A stretch of 64,000 bases of DNA, from NCBI GenBank assembly GCA_002010665.1, contig MTON01000005.1:106264-170263 (forward strand), read 5' to 3'. Shown piece by piece: positions 36,664 through 46,606 of the stretch (the stretch's first letter is position 1; each line of letters starts with the position of its first letter). This DNA comes from Candidatus Aminicenantes bacterium JdFR-78. Lineage in GTDB: Bacteria; Acidobacteriota; Aminicenantia; JdFR-78. Both the position numbers and the translations under genes were made by a program. The notes under the pieces were generated by a model. The model was given only the letters and a program-made list of their open reading frames with translations, was not told where the DNA came from and searched no databases.

Positions 36664-38994
36664 ATGAGGTTTTTAATAACAATTTTGTTAACCCTGTATT
36701 TATTTATATCCCCTGTATGGAGTAAAGTCGAACAGGTTAAAATCGAAGGAGAGAATATACTGAATTATATAAAGGTATTGGCTGATGATTCAATGGAAGG
36801 GAGAAAAAGCGGTTTGCCTGGAGGTCAAAAGGCAGAAGAATATATAGCGAGTAAATTTAAAGAGTGGGGAATTGAGCCTGCTGGAGAAAATAATACCTAT
36901 TTTCAAAATATTACAATAGAATTTTTCAATATTGAGCCTGGAGTAAATCTTGAAGTAACAACGGAAAGAAAAAATAGAAAATTCATTTATGGTGAAGATT
37001 GGAGGGTTCAGAAATTTTCTGGTTCAGGAGATTTTGAGAGTGAAATAGTATTTGTAGGATATGGAATTCATGCACCTGAAAAGGGCTATGATGATTATTC
37101 AGGAATCGATGTCAAAAATAAGATTGTATTGTTTAAAACAGGATTGCCAAAGAAACTTGAGAAAAAATTGGAAGAGGAGGGAAAAATAGAGAATAAAATT
37201 AAGTCAGCCCAAAAACTTGGAGCAAAAGGTGCAATGGTCTTCTCTGATTCCTCTCAAAGTAGATTCTTTCGTCTTCGTTTGAAAAAGGAAGTTTATAAAC
37301 CGGATTTTGTTATTCTCTATGTGAAAGACAATGTTGTTAATTTCATTTTTGAAGACCTTCCAACAGAAACCAGATACCTTTTTTCTGAGATTGATAAGAA
37401 ATCAAAGCCAATGTCTTTAGAAACAGGTGTAAAAGCTAAAATTCATGTCAATACAATTTTTGATGAAAAGAGAGTTGCGAGAAACATACTCGGAAAAATA
37501 TCAGGTGTAGATAAAAAATTAAGAAATGAATATGTGATTATAGGAGCTCACATGGACCATGTTGGTATAAATCCTCTTGGAGAGGTTATGAATGGCGCGA
37601 ACGATAATGCCTCTGGAGCTTCAACTGTTATGGAAATTGCAAGAGTGATGAAATTAAATAAAATTAGACCAAAAAGAACCATCTTGTTCTGCTTATGGGC
37701 AGGAGAGGAACAAGGTCTTCTTGGTTCAAAATATTATAATGAGCATCCCCTTTATCCACTTAATAAAACAATTGTTTATTTTAATCTTGATATGGTAGGA
37801 CATGGTAATGGAAAAGTAAATTTTAGAGGTATTTATTATGGACCTGAAATATGGAAGTTTCTGAAAAAAAATATTGAAAAAGAGATACTTGATTATGTAA
37901 ATCCTGGAAGAGGCGGCCCAGGAGGCTCAGATCATACATATTTTCTAAAAAGTGGTGTTCCTGGTTTTGCAGTAATGACAAGTGGTTATCATTTTAAATA
38001 TCATCGCTCAAGGGATGATTGGGATTTAATTAAACCAGAAATCCTTGAAAAAACCGGCCGTCTTGTTTATGAGTCTGCTTTACTTCTTGCTAATAGTGAA
38101 AAGAATTTCTTTTTTCCAATGAGAAGGGAGAGATACATATGGAAAAATCAAAATATAATTAATTATCATCAATTCACAATCTCAAAAGTTCTGGAGAAAT
38201 TAAAAGATGTGAAAGATGAAGATATTGATATTCAATTTGTAAAGCCAGATTATATGGAGAATCTAAGTCCAAATGAAGTAAGGGTTAACATTCTGAAACA
38301 ACTTGATAAATTACAAAATGAAATAAAGAAATCAAAAGGACTTATTTACTATACTGATTCCTCTGCTATTTTTGGAAATACCCGTCAAGGTAAGATAACA
38401 TTAATTGCGGGATTAAACGGAATATCATCTTTTAAAGATGATTATTCTTGGCTCAGAATATTTGCTAAACAGGGAATTCATTATCTATTTCTCAATGCAA
38501 AGGATTTTTCCTTTAAAGAAAATGGATTGAGCGAGGAGAGTAAAAATTTGATAAAGACCGCGAATGAAGCGAGAGTATTGTTAATAGTCTCGGGATTGAA
38601 TGATGAGCAGATTAAAGAGGTCTTAAAGACCTCCAAAAGTCCTATGATTGTTGTTAGTAAAAAACTTCCATCAGAGGAATGTTTGAATTTGATAAAAGAA
38701 GGAGAGCATGCTCTTGCTTTAAAATTTTCAAAAGAAGAAACTTCATCAGATTATTTTAAAAAGCTTAAAGAAGCAAAGGAAAAGCTTGGTTCTAAGGATG
38801 TGTTGATATGGAATGAAGAATGTTTATGGTCAAAAGAGGGAAGAGGAAAATATTTTGATTTAATAACATGTTTTGTAATGGAAAAATGGGAAAGAGAGGA
38901 CTTGTCTTCTATTTTTTCAGGAACTTTCCTTAGAGTTCTGGGTAAAGCAAGAAAGGAAGGGCCTCGAAGACCTTTTGTTTATATTCCGTTTTAA
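36664..38994 (+). CDS. Secreted M28 family metallopeptidase with PA domain
   Basis: Signal peptide; VIIGAHMDHVGINPLGEVMNGANDNASGASTVMEIAR, LFCLWAGEEQGLLGSKYY, GGSDHTYFLKSGVPGFAVMTSGYHFKYHRSRDDWDLI. Confidence 0.93.
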   Translation: MRFLITILLTLYLFISPVWSKVEQVKIEGENILNYIKVLADDSMEGRKSGLPGGQKAEEYIASKFKEWGIEPAGENNTYFQNITIEFFNIEPGVNLEVTTERKNRKFIYGEDWRVQKFSGSGDFESEIVFVGYGIHAPEKGYDDYSGIDVKNKIVLFKTGLPKKLEKKLEEEGKIENKIKSAQKLGAKGAMVFSDSSQSRFFRLRLKKEVYKPDFVILYVKDNVVNFIFEDLPTETRYLFSEIDKKSKPMSLETGVKAKIHVNTIFDEKRVARNILGKISGVDKKLRNEYVIIGAHMDHVGINPLGEVMNGANDNASGASTVMEIARVMKLNKIRPKRTILFCLWAGEEQGLLGSKYYNEHPLYPLNKTIVYFNLDMVGHGNGKVNFRGIYYGPEIWKFLKKNIEKEILDYVNPGRGGPGGSDHTYFLKSGVPGFAVMTSGYHFKYHRSRDDWDLIKPEILEKTGRLVYESALLLANSEKNFFFPMRRERYIWKNQNIINYHQFTISKVLEKLKDVKDEDIDIQFVKPDYMENLSPNEVRVNILKQLDKLQNEIKKSKGLIYYTDSSAIFGNTRQGKITLIAGLNGISSFKDDYSWLRIFAKQGIHYLFLNAKDFSFKENGLSEESKNLIKTANEARVLLIVSGLNDEQIKEVLKTSKSPMIVVSKKLPSEECLNLIKEGEHALALKFSKEETSSDYFKKLKEAKEKLGSKDVLIWNEECLWSKEGRGKYFDLITCFVMEKWEREDLSSIFSGTFLRVLGKARKEGPRRPFVYIPF

Positions 38995-39009
38995 TTAAAT
39001 AAATTGAGT

Positions 39010-39906
39010 TTAAATCAGAATGTCCTCTTTCCAACCGATTTTAATGAGTTCTATCTTATTTAAATCTGCGGTTCCTAAGCGATATTTTCTATCTGCTATG
39101 TAAACATGCTTCACAGGTGTAGCAAAAGCTCTATAACGACCGAAATATTGCTTTCTCTTTTCCTGTAAGAGGTGAACTCCAAGAGCATCAAGAGCAACAG
39201 GGTCTTTTCCCACAAAAATTCCCTTATAGGGCCATACATATGCAGGGTTAAAATGATGAGGACCTATTCCGTGGAAAAGGGGAGTTAAGACAAGCAATAT
39301 ATTTAAACGGGTTTTTCCTCTAACATGAGGTAAGTGCCAAATTTTAGCCAGATTAGCACAAGAATCTCCATGATATTCCCATGGTCTTGGAACAAATTGT
39401 ATGTAATTCTTTATACAACCACCTATACCTGACCAGTGATGGGTTCTGAGGGGGCGGACATTAATATATGCTGTAGCCTTTTTAAAAAACGAGTCCCTCC
39501 ATACCCCTCTGTCCTTTATCTTAATGTTTTTCTTTTCAACTCCTGCATCCAACAATCTCTTTTTAATAGCATTTTCCACCTCATGAGGTGTGGGTAAAGG
39601 TGCCCATACATTGCTTTTTATTCCAACAATATCCTTTGGGCTGATTATTTTTCTCCATGCGGAGATTGGTTCTTTTTCTCCTGTTAGAACCATAACTGCT
39701 TGGTCAAGCATTTTTAAGATAACTTCTTGATTAATGCGATTTCTTGCATCAATGACCTCTGGATCCCTTACCAGCACAACTTTTGTTTTCTTCTCTGCAA
39801 ATAATTCATTCTTTCCAATTAAACTGAGAGATCCAAAAAGAGCAGCATAAGCTGTCCCTTTTAGAAAGTCTCTCCTTGTTATACCTTTAATAATTTTTTC
39901 ACTCAT
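39010..39906 (-). CDS. DUF362 domain protein with Tat signal
   Basis: TRRDFLKGTAYAALFGSLSL; DIVGIKSNVWAPLPTPHEVENAIKKRLLDAG; IGGCIKNYIQFV. Confidence 0.82.
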   Translation of the reverse strand: MSEKIIKGITRRDFLKGTAYAALFGSLSLIGKNELFAEKKTKVVLVRDPEVIDARNRINQEVILKMLDQAVMVLTGEKEPISAWRKIISPKDIVGIKSNVWAPLPTPHEVENAIKKRLLDAGVEKKNIKIKDRGVWRDSFFKKATAYINVRPLRTHHWSGIGGCIKNYIQFVPRPWEYHGDSCANLAKIWHLPHVRGKTRLNILLVLTPLFHGIGPHHFNPAYVWPYKGIFVGKDPVALDALGVHLLQEKRKQYFGRYRAFATPVKHVYIADRKYRLGTADLNKIELIKIGWKEDILI

Positions 39907-40798
39907 GTTTAATTTCCTTTAAGGAATTTTTTATAATATCAGAGTATTTCTCAGCTAAACTTTTTTCTGGAAAATCTAACAGGATATAGACAATTTCCTT
40001 GCACTTACCAAAAGAAATCCATTTCCCGTTTTCTATTTGTAAAATTCTATTTTTTCCTGCTTCTGGAACATAATTTTTTATAAAGCTTATAATTGCATTT
40101 TCTGCTTCCTTTTCTATTAAATACTTTACAATTAAAATAAAGGCTCTTGCATCTTCAAATCTGTATTCACCAAAAACTGCTTTTGTTTTTTGATTGAGAT
40201 TTAATATATTTTCCTCTGAAAGATAATAATGATAATTTAAAGAATAGTGATTATGAAAAAATTTAATATTTTTCCTGTCTAATTTTTCATCCGGCAAATA
40301 GCCAATTAATTCCGGGAGTGAGCCTTTTTCAGGAATTGCATTTGAAATAGATTCAGCTAATTTAAAAATTGTCTTCTTTATTTCCTCATTCTCTTTCTCA
40401 GCCCATATGGATACAAAATAGGGACCCTTCCAAAAAGTAAGAGAACCTGCTAAATAGAAGGAACCCTGACCTATGCCAAGTTCTTGATTTTCATAGTCAT
40501 GGCTGAATACACCGAATGCATCCTCGGATGAGCCCATATCAAAAAAGTCAACTATAATGGGAGGTTGACCAGACTTCCTGAATTCTCTTACAAGTAAAAT
40601 TCTAAAATTGTAAGAACAATAAACTTCTCCAGAACCATTAATGTAATCAAAAATAGTTTTTGAATTGAATATGCGGTCATCCCCATATTTTTTCCAACCA
40701 TTAATTTCTACTGGTATAAATTTTTTTAATTCAGTAACCATTACAGATCTATTCAGAATTAATAAAATAGAGAAAATAATCAATAAAAGTTTTTTCAT
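39899..40798 (-). CDS. DUF6599-like hypothetical exported protein
   Basis: WKKYGDDRIFNSKTIFDYINGSGEVYCSYNFRILLVREF, FDMGSSEDAFGVFSHDY; overlaps the DUF362 start. Confidence 0.65.
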   Translation of the reverse strand: MKKLLLIIFSILLILNRSVMVTELKKFIPVEINGWKKYGDDRIFNSKTIFDYINGSGEVYCSYNFRILLVREFRKSGQPPIIVDFFDMGSSEDAFGVFSHDYENQELGIGQGSFYLAGSLTFWKGPYFVSIWAEKENEEIKKTIFKLAESISNAIPEKGSLPELIGYLPDEKLDRKNIKFFHNHYSLNYHYYLSEENILNLNQKTKAVFGEYRFEDARAFILIVKYLIEKEAENAIISFIKNYVPEAGKNRILQIENGKWISFGKCKEIVYILLDFPEKSLAEKYSDIIKNSLKEIKHE

Positions 40799-40837
40799 CT
40801 CCCAACATTTTAGCTGTATAAGAAAAATGTGTCAATT

Positions 40838-41587
40838 TTATTTGAATCCTTTTAGAAATTTTAATACTTCCTCCACCAGTCTGTTTAAGTTCCTGTTAAA
40901 AAAGTGGTCAGCTCCTTCAATTAATGCACTTTCGCAATAAAGATTATATTTTTTGCAGAATTTTTTAAGTTCTGTAAAATCATTTGCTCCTCTATCCAAT
41001 TCACCTGCTAAAAAACATATCTTTATTTGAGAATTCTTTATTTTGAATTTTATTTCCTCTGGATAATTACTTCTGAGTCCAATTGTTATTAGATGAGAAA
41101 TATTCGGATTCTTGAGTGAAACTTTAAATGCAACCTTTGCTCCAAAGGAATACCCGACTAAAATGATATTTCTTGGTTTAATGTATTCATTTTTTAAAGC
41201 AAAAGCAATTGCGCCCTCTAAGTCTTTTTCTTCAAGAATTCCATGTCCATAAAAGCCCTCTGAATTCCCGACTCCCCTGAAGTTGAATTTTAAAGTTGAA
41301 TATCCATTTTCAAGCAATGCTTTTTCAATCGCGACTATAACCGAAGAATTCATATCTCCACCATAAAGGGGATGAGGATGACATAGAATTACAACTGGCT
41401 GATTTCTTTTATCTCTCTGGAAGCTTAAAATTCCCTCAAGACGAACAGACTTTTCTTCAGAACTGTAAAACCATATTTTTTGGACCATGATTCTTTCTTT
41501 AAAGAATGGTTTTGAAGAAGCGCAAGAGAAATTTAAAATTGAAAATATCAAAATAGAAATATACCAATTTAATTTTTTAGATATCAA
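40838..41587 (-). CDS. Alpha/beta hydrolase, lipoprotein
   Basis: Lipobox-like NFSCASS; PVVILCHPHPLYGGDMNSSVI, LKFNFRGVGNSEG, LVGYSFGAKVA. Confidence 0.88.
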   Translation of the reverse strand: MISKKLNWYISILIFSILNFSCASSKPFFKERIMVQKIWFYSSEEKSVRLEGILSFQRDKRNQPVVILCHPHPLYGGDMNSSVIVAIEKALLENGYSTLKFNFRGVGNSEGFYGHGILEEKDLEGAIAFALKNEYIKPRNIILVGYSFGAKVAFKVSLKNPNISHLITIGLRSNYPEEIKFKIKNSQIKICFLAGELDRGANDFTELKKFCKKYNLYCESALIEGADHFFNRNLNRLVEEVLKFLKGFK

Positions 41588-43263
41588 TTTTCTACAAACT
41601 GCTTAACAAAATATTTAGCTGTTAAAGGCTCTCCAGTTGCCCTTTCAATCATTTCATTCCAACGATATCTTGCACCTGGTTTTAAAATCCTTTCTTTTAT
41701 ATACTCACCTATTTTCTTATTGTTGACATATGAAACTTCTGTTGGATCCTGATGAAGAATATTTTCAGCTATGTAATAATGCAACTGAGAGGCAAGCAAT
41801 TCACCAAGCATGTAATTGTGATAATAAACCGGAGAGGAGGTAAAATGGATTTTTGCTGCCCAATCTGGATTGTCTCTTCCCTCTGGTCGGTGGATATATT
41901 GATATTTCTCAACTAGATCCCACCATAGCTTATTAAGGTCTTGGTCAGGATTTTTATATAATGCTCTTTCGAAATTAAACATTACCTGAGACCAGCGAGC
42001 AAAGATAAGTTGTTTAAATTTCTGGCTCCTTCTAAGAGCTGGTTTTAATTTTTCAATTTCTGATTCATCAATATTTAGCATATCTCTCATCCAGTTTGGG
42101 TCCCGGGAGAGTCTTCCAAAAAACATTGCAATTGCTTCTGTTGTAAATATATGAGCATATCTTCTTAGAAAGAATGGTAAATTTTGATCAACGAATTTAC
42201 TGTAAACCCCATGTCCACATTCATGGAGGATGGTCTCCATCCATTGCTCAGTATCTTTAATATTTGCAAGAATTCTGACATCTCCCTTTCTATCAATATT
42301 AATAGTATATGCATGAGGATTCTTTCCCTTTTTCTCATAAAGATCGCTTCTTTGAATAATGTCATTCACAGGAAGACCAATGCCTTCATAAAATTTTATT
42401 GCAAGTTTTACAATATCTTTTCCTTTATAATATTTATCTAAATTGATATCTCCTATAGTAGGTCCTTCCTGGAAGAAAGGATCATTATAATGCCAGGGTC
42501 TTAAATCCTCTTTTTTGATTCCATATGCGTTGGAAAGAGCTTCATCAAGTTCGTCTTTTAATTTTCTAAAAGGTTCATCAGTAAGTCTTCTCAATTCCTC
42601 AAAAATCTTTACAAGTTCCTCTTCGCTCTGTTCATTAAGGGTAAGGGCCATTGTATAATAATTATCAAAACCAAGACTTCTTGCAGCCTTATTTCTCAGT
42701 CTTACTAATTTTATTAAATTATTTGCGACTTCCTTTCCAACCTGTTTACTGGCTAACCAGGCTTTTTTTCTTTTCTCCATATCTTTTATCTCTGTTTTAA
42801 GGATTTCTCTTATATAGTTATCTGTAACTTCTTTACCATCTATTTTGCCTCTAAAAGTATTAAATTGCTTCTCAACAGTTGTGCTTAATTTGATTATCTC
42901 TTTCAGGAGTTTTTTATCAACTTGGTTTTCTAAGTAGCTATTATAAAGAATCAGCAATTGTCTTTTTAGGAGCGGGTCTTTCACTTTACCACTTTCTTTT
43001 ATTTTTTTAAGTTTTTCAAAATCTTCCTTGTTTGAGTAAATCTCAACCAATTTCAACTGGAGTTTTTCGAATTTATCATAGTCTTCCTTTTTACCCGTGA
43101 TGCTCGCATTCCAGTAAGCAAGATTAGCATCTCTTAACAATGGTTCAACAATTTCTTGGTGTTTTTTTATGAATTGGGATAAATCCTTCTCTACTTTTTG
43201 AGTTGAAGGACTGCAATATGCAAGTAAAAATACTATTATGAAAAGGCCAATCAAATTTTTCAT
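41584..43263 (-). CDS. M2/M3-like zinc metallopeptidase, lipoprotein
   Basis: Lipobox LLAYC; METILHECGHGVYSKFVDQNLPFFLRRYAHIFTTEAIAMFFGRL (HExxH ... TTEA). Confidence 0.88.
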   Translation of the reverse strand: MKNLIGLFIIVFLLAYCSPSTQKVEKDLSQFIKKHQEIVEPLLRDANLAYWNASITGKKEDYDKFEKLQLKLVEIYSNKEDFEKLKKIKESGKVKDPLLKRQLLILYNSYLENQVDKKLLKEIIKLSTTVEKQFNTFRGKIDGKEVTDNYIREILKTEIKDMEKRKKAWLASKQVGKEVANNLIKLVRLRNKAARSLGFDNYYTMALTLNEQSEEELVKIFEELRRLTDEPFRKLKDELDEALSNAYGIKKEDLRPWHYNDPFFQEGPTIGDINLDKYYKGKDIVKLAIKFYEGIGLPVNDIIQRSDLYEKKGKNPHAYTINIDRKGDVRILANIKDTEQWMETILHECGHGVYSKFVDQNLPFFLRRYAHIFTTEAIAMFFGRLSRDPNWMRDMLNIDESEIEKLKPALRRSQKFKQLIFARWSQVMFNFERALYKNPDQDLNKLWWDLVEKYQYIHRPEGRDNPDWAAKIHFTSSPVYYHNYMLGELLASQLHYYIAENILHQDPTEVSYVNNKKIGEYIKERILKPGARYRWNEMIERATGEPLTAKYFVKQFVEN

Positions 43264-43295
43264 GATTCCTCCCTCATTTAATTTATTTAAAAAAG

Positions 43296-43385
43296 CGGAG
43301 GAGGCGAGATTCGAACTCGCGATCCCGACATAATCGGGATAGCGGTTTTCGAGACCGCCGCCTTAAGCCACTCGGCCACTCCTCC
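43296..43385 (-). tRNA. tRNA-Ser (anticodon CGA)
   Basis: Minus strand GGAGGAGTGGCCGAGTGGC..., anticodon arm GCGGT-CTCGAAA-ACCGC, long variable arm ATCCCGATTATGTCGGGAT, T arm GCGAG-TTCGAAT-CTCGC. Confidence 0.96.
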
Positions 43386-43850
43386 TTATTTTCTTTTCTC
43401 TTTAAAGAATTCCTTTAATATTTTAATACATTTTTCGGATAAAACTCCATCCCTTATCTCGAGTCTATGATTAAATTTGTTAAATGGAAATTGAATGACT
43501 GATTTGATACTTCCGAATTTTGGTTCTGGTGCACCATAGACAAGACGTTTTATCCTCGCATGAATTATTGCTCCAAGGCACATTATGCATGGTTCCACAG
43601 TGCAATATAAAGTTGCATCAGAGAGGCGATAATTTTTCAATTTCTTTGCTGCCTTTCTGAGTGCCAATATTTCTGCATGATTTGTTGGGTCATTGGTTTT
43701 TATTGGCTGATTATGGGCTCGAGAAATAATCCTGTTCTCAATAACCACTACTGCTCCTACTGGAACTTCGTTCTTTTTAAAAGCTTTTTGTGCTTCTAAG
43801 AGAGCTATTTCCATAAAGAAATTATCATCTTTTATTTTACTTTTTGCCAT
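43386..43850 (-). CDS. tadA: tRNA-specific adenosine deaminase
   Basis: DPTNHAEILALRKA, LYCTVEPCIMCLGAIIHARIKRLVYGAPEPKFGS. Confidence 0.95.
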   Translation of the reverse strand: MAKSKIKDDNFFMEIALLEAQKAFKKNEVPVGAVVVIENRIISRAHNQPIKTNDPTNHAEILALRKAAKKLKNYRLSDATLYCTVEPCIMCLGAIIHARIKRLVYGAPEPKFGSIKSVIQFPFNKFNHRLEIRDGVLSEKCIKILKEFFKEKRK

Positions 43851-43930
43851 TTCAAATCCTTTTTAACACTTTTCATTAAAATTAGTCAATAATTCCACAA
43901 ATGTGATTTATAATAAGGAGGGAGGTCATA

Positions 43931-44299
43931 ATGGGAAAAATAGGTATTACTAAAATAACAATTTCCGTAATAATGATATTTGTTGGTCTCGCAACAGATA
44001 TTTTTTGGATTGCAAGACTTATTGGGAATGCTTTTCCTCCAAGCATGCCCGTTCCAGTGGAAGTATACAATGCTTTTGCAATACCAGATATAATTCTTTC
44101 TATTTTTCTCTATATTGGAGCTTATGGATTGCTTACTAAGAAAAAATCTGGATATACATTTACCATGGTTTCAATGGGTATGTGGATATTTGATTCAACT
44201 CTTGTAATGAGTATAACAAAGGGCGGAAGACTTGATATTATAATTCCTTCGCTTATATTTTCAGTATTCACGATTTTCTATCTGCATATTAAGTCATAA
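43931..44299 (+). CDS. Hypothetical small membrane protein
   Basis: GGAGG SD, 4 TM helices; no family recognised. Confidence 0.65.
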   Translation: MGKIGITKITISVIMIFVGLATDIFWIARLIGNAFPPSMPVPVEVYNAFAIPDIILSIFLYIGAYGLLTKKKSGYTFTMVSMGMWIFDSTLVMSITKGGRLDIIIPSLIFSVFTIFYLHIKS

Positions 44300-44316
44300 T
44301 TTTTCTTAAATTTCAT

Positions 44317-44345
44317 TTGACATTCAATTTTTCAGAGTGTATAGT
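44317..44345 (+). promoter_or_regulatory. Putative sigma70 promoter TTGACA-17 bp-TATAGT
   Basis: Near-perfect hexamers upstream of the Yip1 ORF. Confidence 0.6.
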
Positions 44346-44371
44346 ATTTCAAAAGTAAAAAGGAGGTTAAA

Positions 44372-44968
44372 ATGGATATAGTAGCAAGAGTGAAGGGGAT
44401 TATAACTAAGCCAAAAGATGAATGGGTTAAAATAAAAGAAGAACCATCAAATATAACAACCCTATTTACCTCTTATGCAGTAATACTTGCAGCAATTCCT
44501 GCAGTAGCCAGTTTTATTGGAAGGGCATTTATTGGTTATAGTGTTCCTTTTGTTGGGTGGATAAGAATGGGGGTCGGAAGAGCACTCCTCTATGCGATAT
44601 TTTCTTACATATTCAGTCTAATTGGTGTTTACATTATTGGTTTAATCATATATTTTCTTGCTCCTTCCTTTTCATCAAAAAAAGATAATATTCAGGCAAT
44701 GAAATTAGCTGTTTATTCCATGACCCCTGCTTGGGTTGCTGGAGTTCTTTATATAATTCCTTTGCTGGGTTTTCTTGTAATTATTGCCTCTCTCTATGGT
44801 TTGTTCCTTTTATATTTAGGCTTTAGCACTCCTCTTATGGATACACCAAAGGATAAAGTTTTAGTATATTTTATAGTAACAGTCGTAATTTCGATTGTTG
44901 TGCTGGTAATATTGGGAGTTATTTTAGGTTCAATATTTGCAGCAGGTTATGTAGCAAGAACATTTTAA
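44372..44968 (+). CDS. Yip1 family membrane protein
   Basis: RVKGIITKPKDEWVKIKEEP start and five TM helices with LLGFLVIIASLYGLFLLYLGFSTPLMDTPKDK. Confidence 0.88.
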   Translation: MDIVARVKGIITKPKDEWVKIKEEPSNITTLFTSYAVILAAIPAVASFIGRAFIGYSVPFVGWIRMGVGRALLYAIFSYIFSLIGVYIIGLIIYFLAPSFSSKKDNIQAMKLAVYSMTPAWVAGVLYIIPLLGFLVIIASLYGLFLLYLGFSTPLMDTPKDKVLVYFIVTVVISIVVLVILGVILGSIFAAGYVARTF

Positions 44969-45687
44969 TTTTCTCGAATTTCATCTATAATTTTTAGGAA
45001 GGCTTGTTTTGGATTAGAAGCCTGAATAATTGGTCTTCCAATGACTAGATAATCTGCTCCCTTTTCAATTGCCTCCTTTGGAGTCATAACTCTTTTCTGG
45101 TCATTTTTCTGACTCCATAAAGGCCTGATTCCAGGTGTTACAATCAAAGGTTCCTTTCCGATATTCTTTCTCAAAAGTTCTATTTCAAGAGGTGAACATA
45201 CTATTCCATCAACTCCTGATTCAATTGCAAGTTTAGCTAAATTCAAGACTTCATCCTTAACATTATTTTGAATTCCTATTTCAATTAAATCCTTTTCTTT
45301 TAGGCTTGTTAATATTGTAACCGCTAATATTTTTGGTTTTGGAATGGATAATTTATCTGCCTCCTCATTAGCAACTTCAACTGCTCTTTTAATCATTTCC
45401 TTTCCACCCAGTGCATGAATAGTTAGCATAAACACTTTATGATTAGTCGCTTGTCTTATTCCCTCTGCCACAGTATTTGGAATATCATGAAGTTTTAAGT
45501 CAAGAAAAACTTTTTTATCAAGTTTTTGTATATTTTTTAAAATAGAAACTCCGTATTTAATAAATAATCTGTATCCAATTTTTATAATTTTTGCATGTCT
45601 TAACATTCGAACTAAATTCAAAGCTCTTTCTTTTTCTTCAACATCCATTGCTATTATAATTTTTTCTTCTAAATCTATATTTTTCAT
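44965..45687 (-). CDS. pyrF: Orotidine 5'-phosphate decarboxylase
   Basis: VFLDLKLHDIPNTVAEGIRQA, GVDGIVCSPLEI, LIVTPGIRP, GADYLVIGRPI. Confidence 0.97.
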   Translation of the reverse strand: MKNIDLEEKIIIAMDVEEKERALNLVRMLRHAKIIKIGYRLFIKYGVSILKNIQKLDKKVFLDLKLHDIPNTVAEGIRQATNHKVFMLTIHALGGKEMIKRAVEVANEEADKLSIPKPKILAVTILTSLKEKDLIEIGIQNNVKDEVLNLAKLAIESGVDGIVCSPLEIELLRKNIGKEPLIVTPGIRPLWSQKNDQKRVMTPKEAIEKGADYLVIGRPIIQASNPKQAFLKIIDEIREN

Positions 45688-45688
45688 T

Positions 45689-46606
45689 CTAATCCCCTAC
45701 CTTTAGAGTACCTATAATGTCCTCAATTTTAGTAATTCCTTTTTTTTCACAAAAATCCTTTATTTCATTTAAAATCCTTAAAGGTGCAAGAGGGTCAATT
45801 AGATTAGCTGTTCCAACCTGAACAGCTTTTGCTCCAACAATAAGGAATTCAAGCGCATCTACTCCTTTAAAAATACCACCTATACCAATTACAGGAACTT
45901 TCACAGTATTTACCACTTGATAAACCATTCTTAAAGCTATTGGTTTTATAGCTGGTCCGGAAAGTCCTCCAAATACATTTCCAAGACGAGGTTTTCTCGT
46001 TTCTATATCCACAGCCATTCCAAGAATTGTATTTATTAAAGAGATGCCGTCTGTTCCAGCTTCTTCAGCACTGATTGCAATTTCAGTGATGTCTGTAACA
46101 TTTGGGGAAAGTTTGGTTATCACTGGTTTTTTTGTGCTCTGTTTTACCAGTTTTACAATATTGTATGTCCATTCTGGGGAAATTGCTGGACATTTCCCAT
46201 CTTTTCTGACATTAGGGCATGAAATATTAAGTTCAAAACAGGATATTCCCTTTTTTGAAGAGAGAAATTCAACAACTCTTGCGTATTCATCGTCTTCTTC
46301 ACCGCATACATTCACAATAATTGGAACACCATAGTCTGTTAATTTTGGGAGAATCTCTTCAGCGAATTTTTTCACTCCAATGCCCTGAAGACCTATTGAA
46401 TTGAGCATGCCACAGGGTGTCTCAAAAATTCTTGGAGGTGGATTTCCTTCTCGTTCATTAAAATAAAGCCCTTTTACTATTATAGCGCCAATTTCTCTTA
46501 AATCCAGAAAAGGAGAGAACTCTAATCCATAACCAAATGTTCCACTTGCAGTTATTATCGGATTTCTTAGTTTTATAAATCCCAGATTAATTGTTAGATC
46601 TACCAT
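45689..46606 (-). CDS. pyrD: Dihydroorotate dehydrogenase, catalytic subunit (class 1B)
   Basis: LRNPIITASGTFGYG, ELNISCPNVR, GGLSGPAIKPIALRMVYQV, GIGGIFKGVDALEFLIVGAKAVQVGTA. Confidence 0.96.
   Translation of the reverse strand: MVDLTINLGFIKLRNPIITASGTFGYGLEFSPFLDLREIGAIIVKGLYFNEREGNPPPRIFETPCGMLNSIGLQGIGVKKFAEEILPKLTDYGVPIIVNVCGEEDDEYARVVEFLSSKKGISCFELNISCPNVRKDGKCPAISPEWTYNIVKLVKQSTKKPVITKLSPNVTDITEIAISAEEAGTDGISLINTILGMAVDIETRKPRLGNVFGGLSGPAIKPIALRMVYQVVNTVKVPVIGIGGIFKGVDALEFLIVGAKAVQVGTANLIDPLAPLRILNEIKDFCEKKGITKIEDIIGTLKVGD

Noticed and set aside
46044-46334. Plus-strand 96-aa ORF
   Set aside because: Antisense to pyrD.
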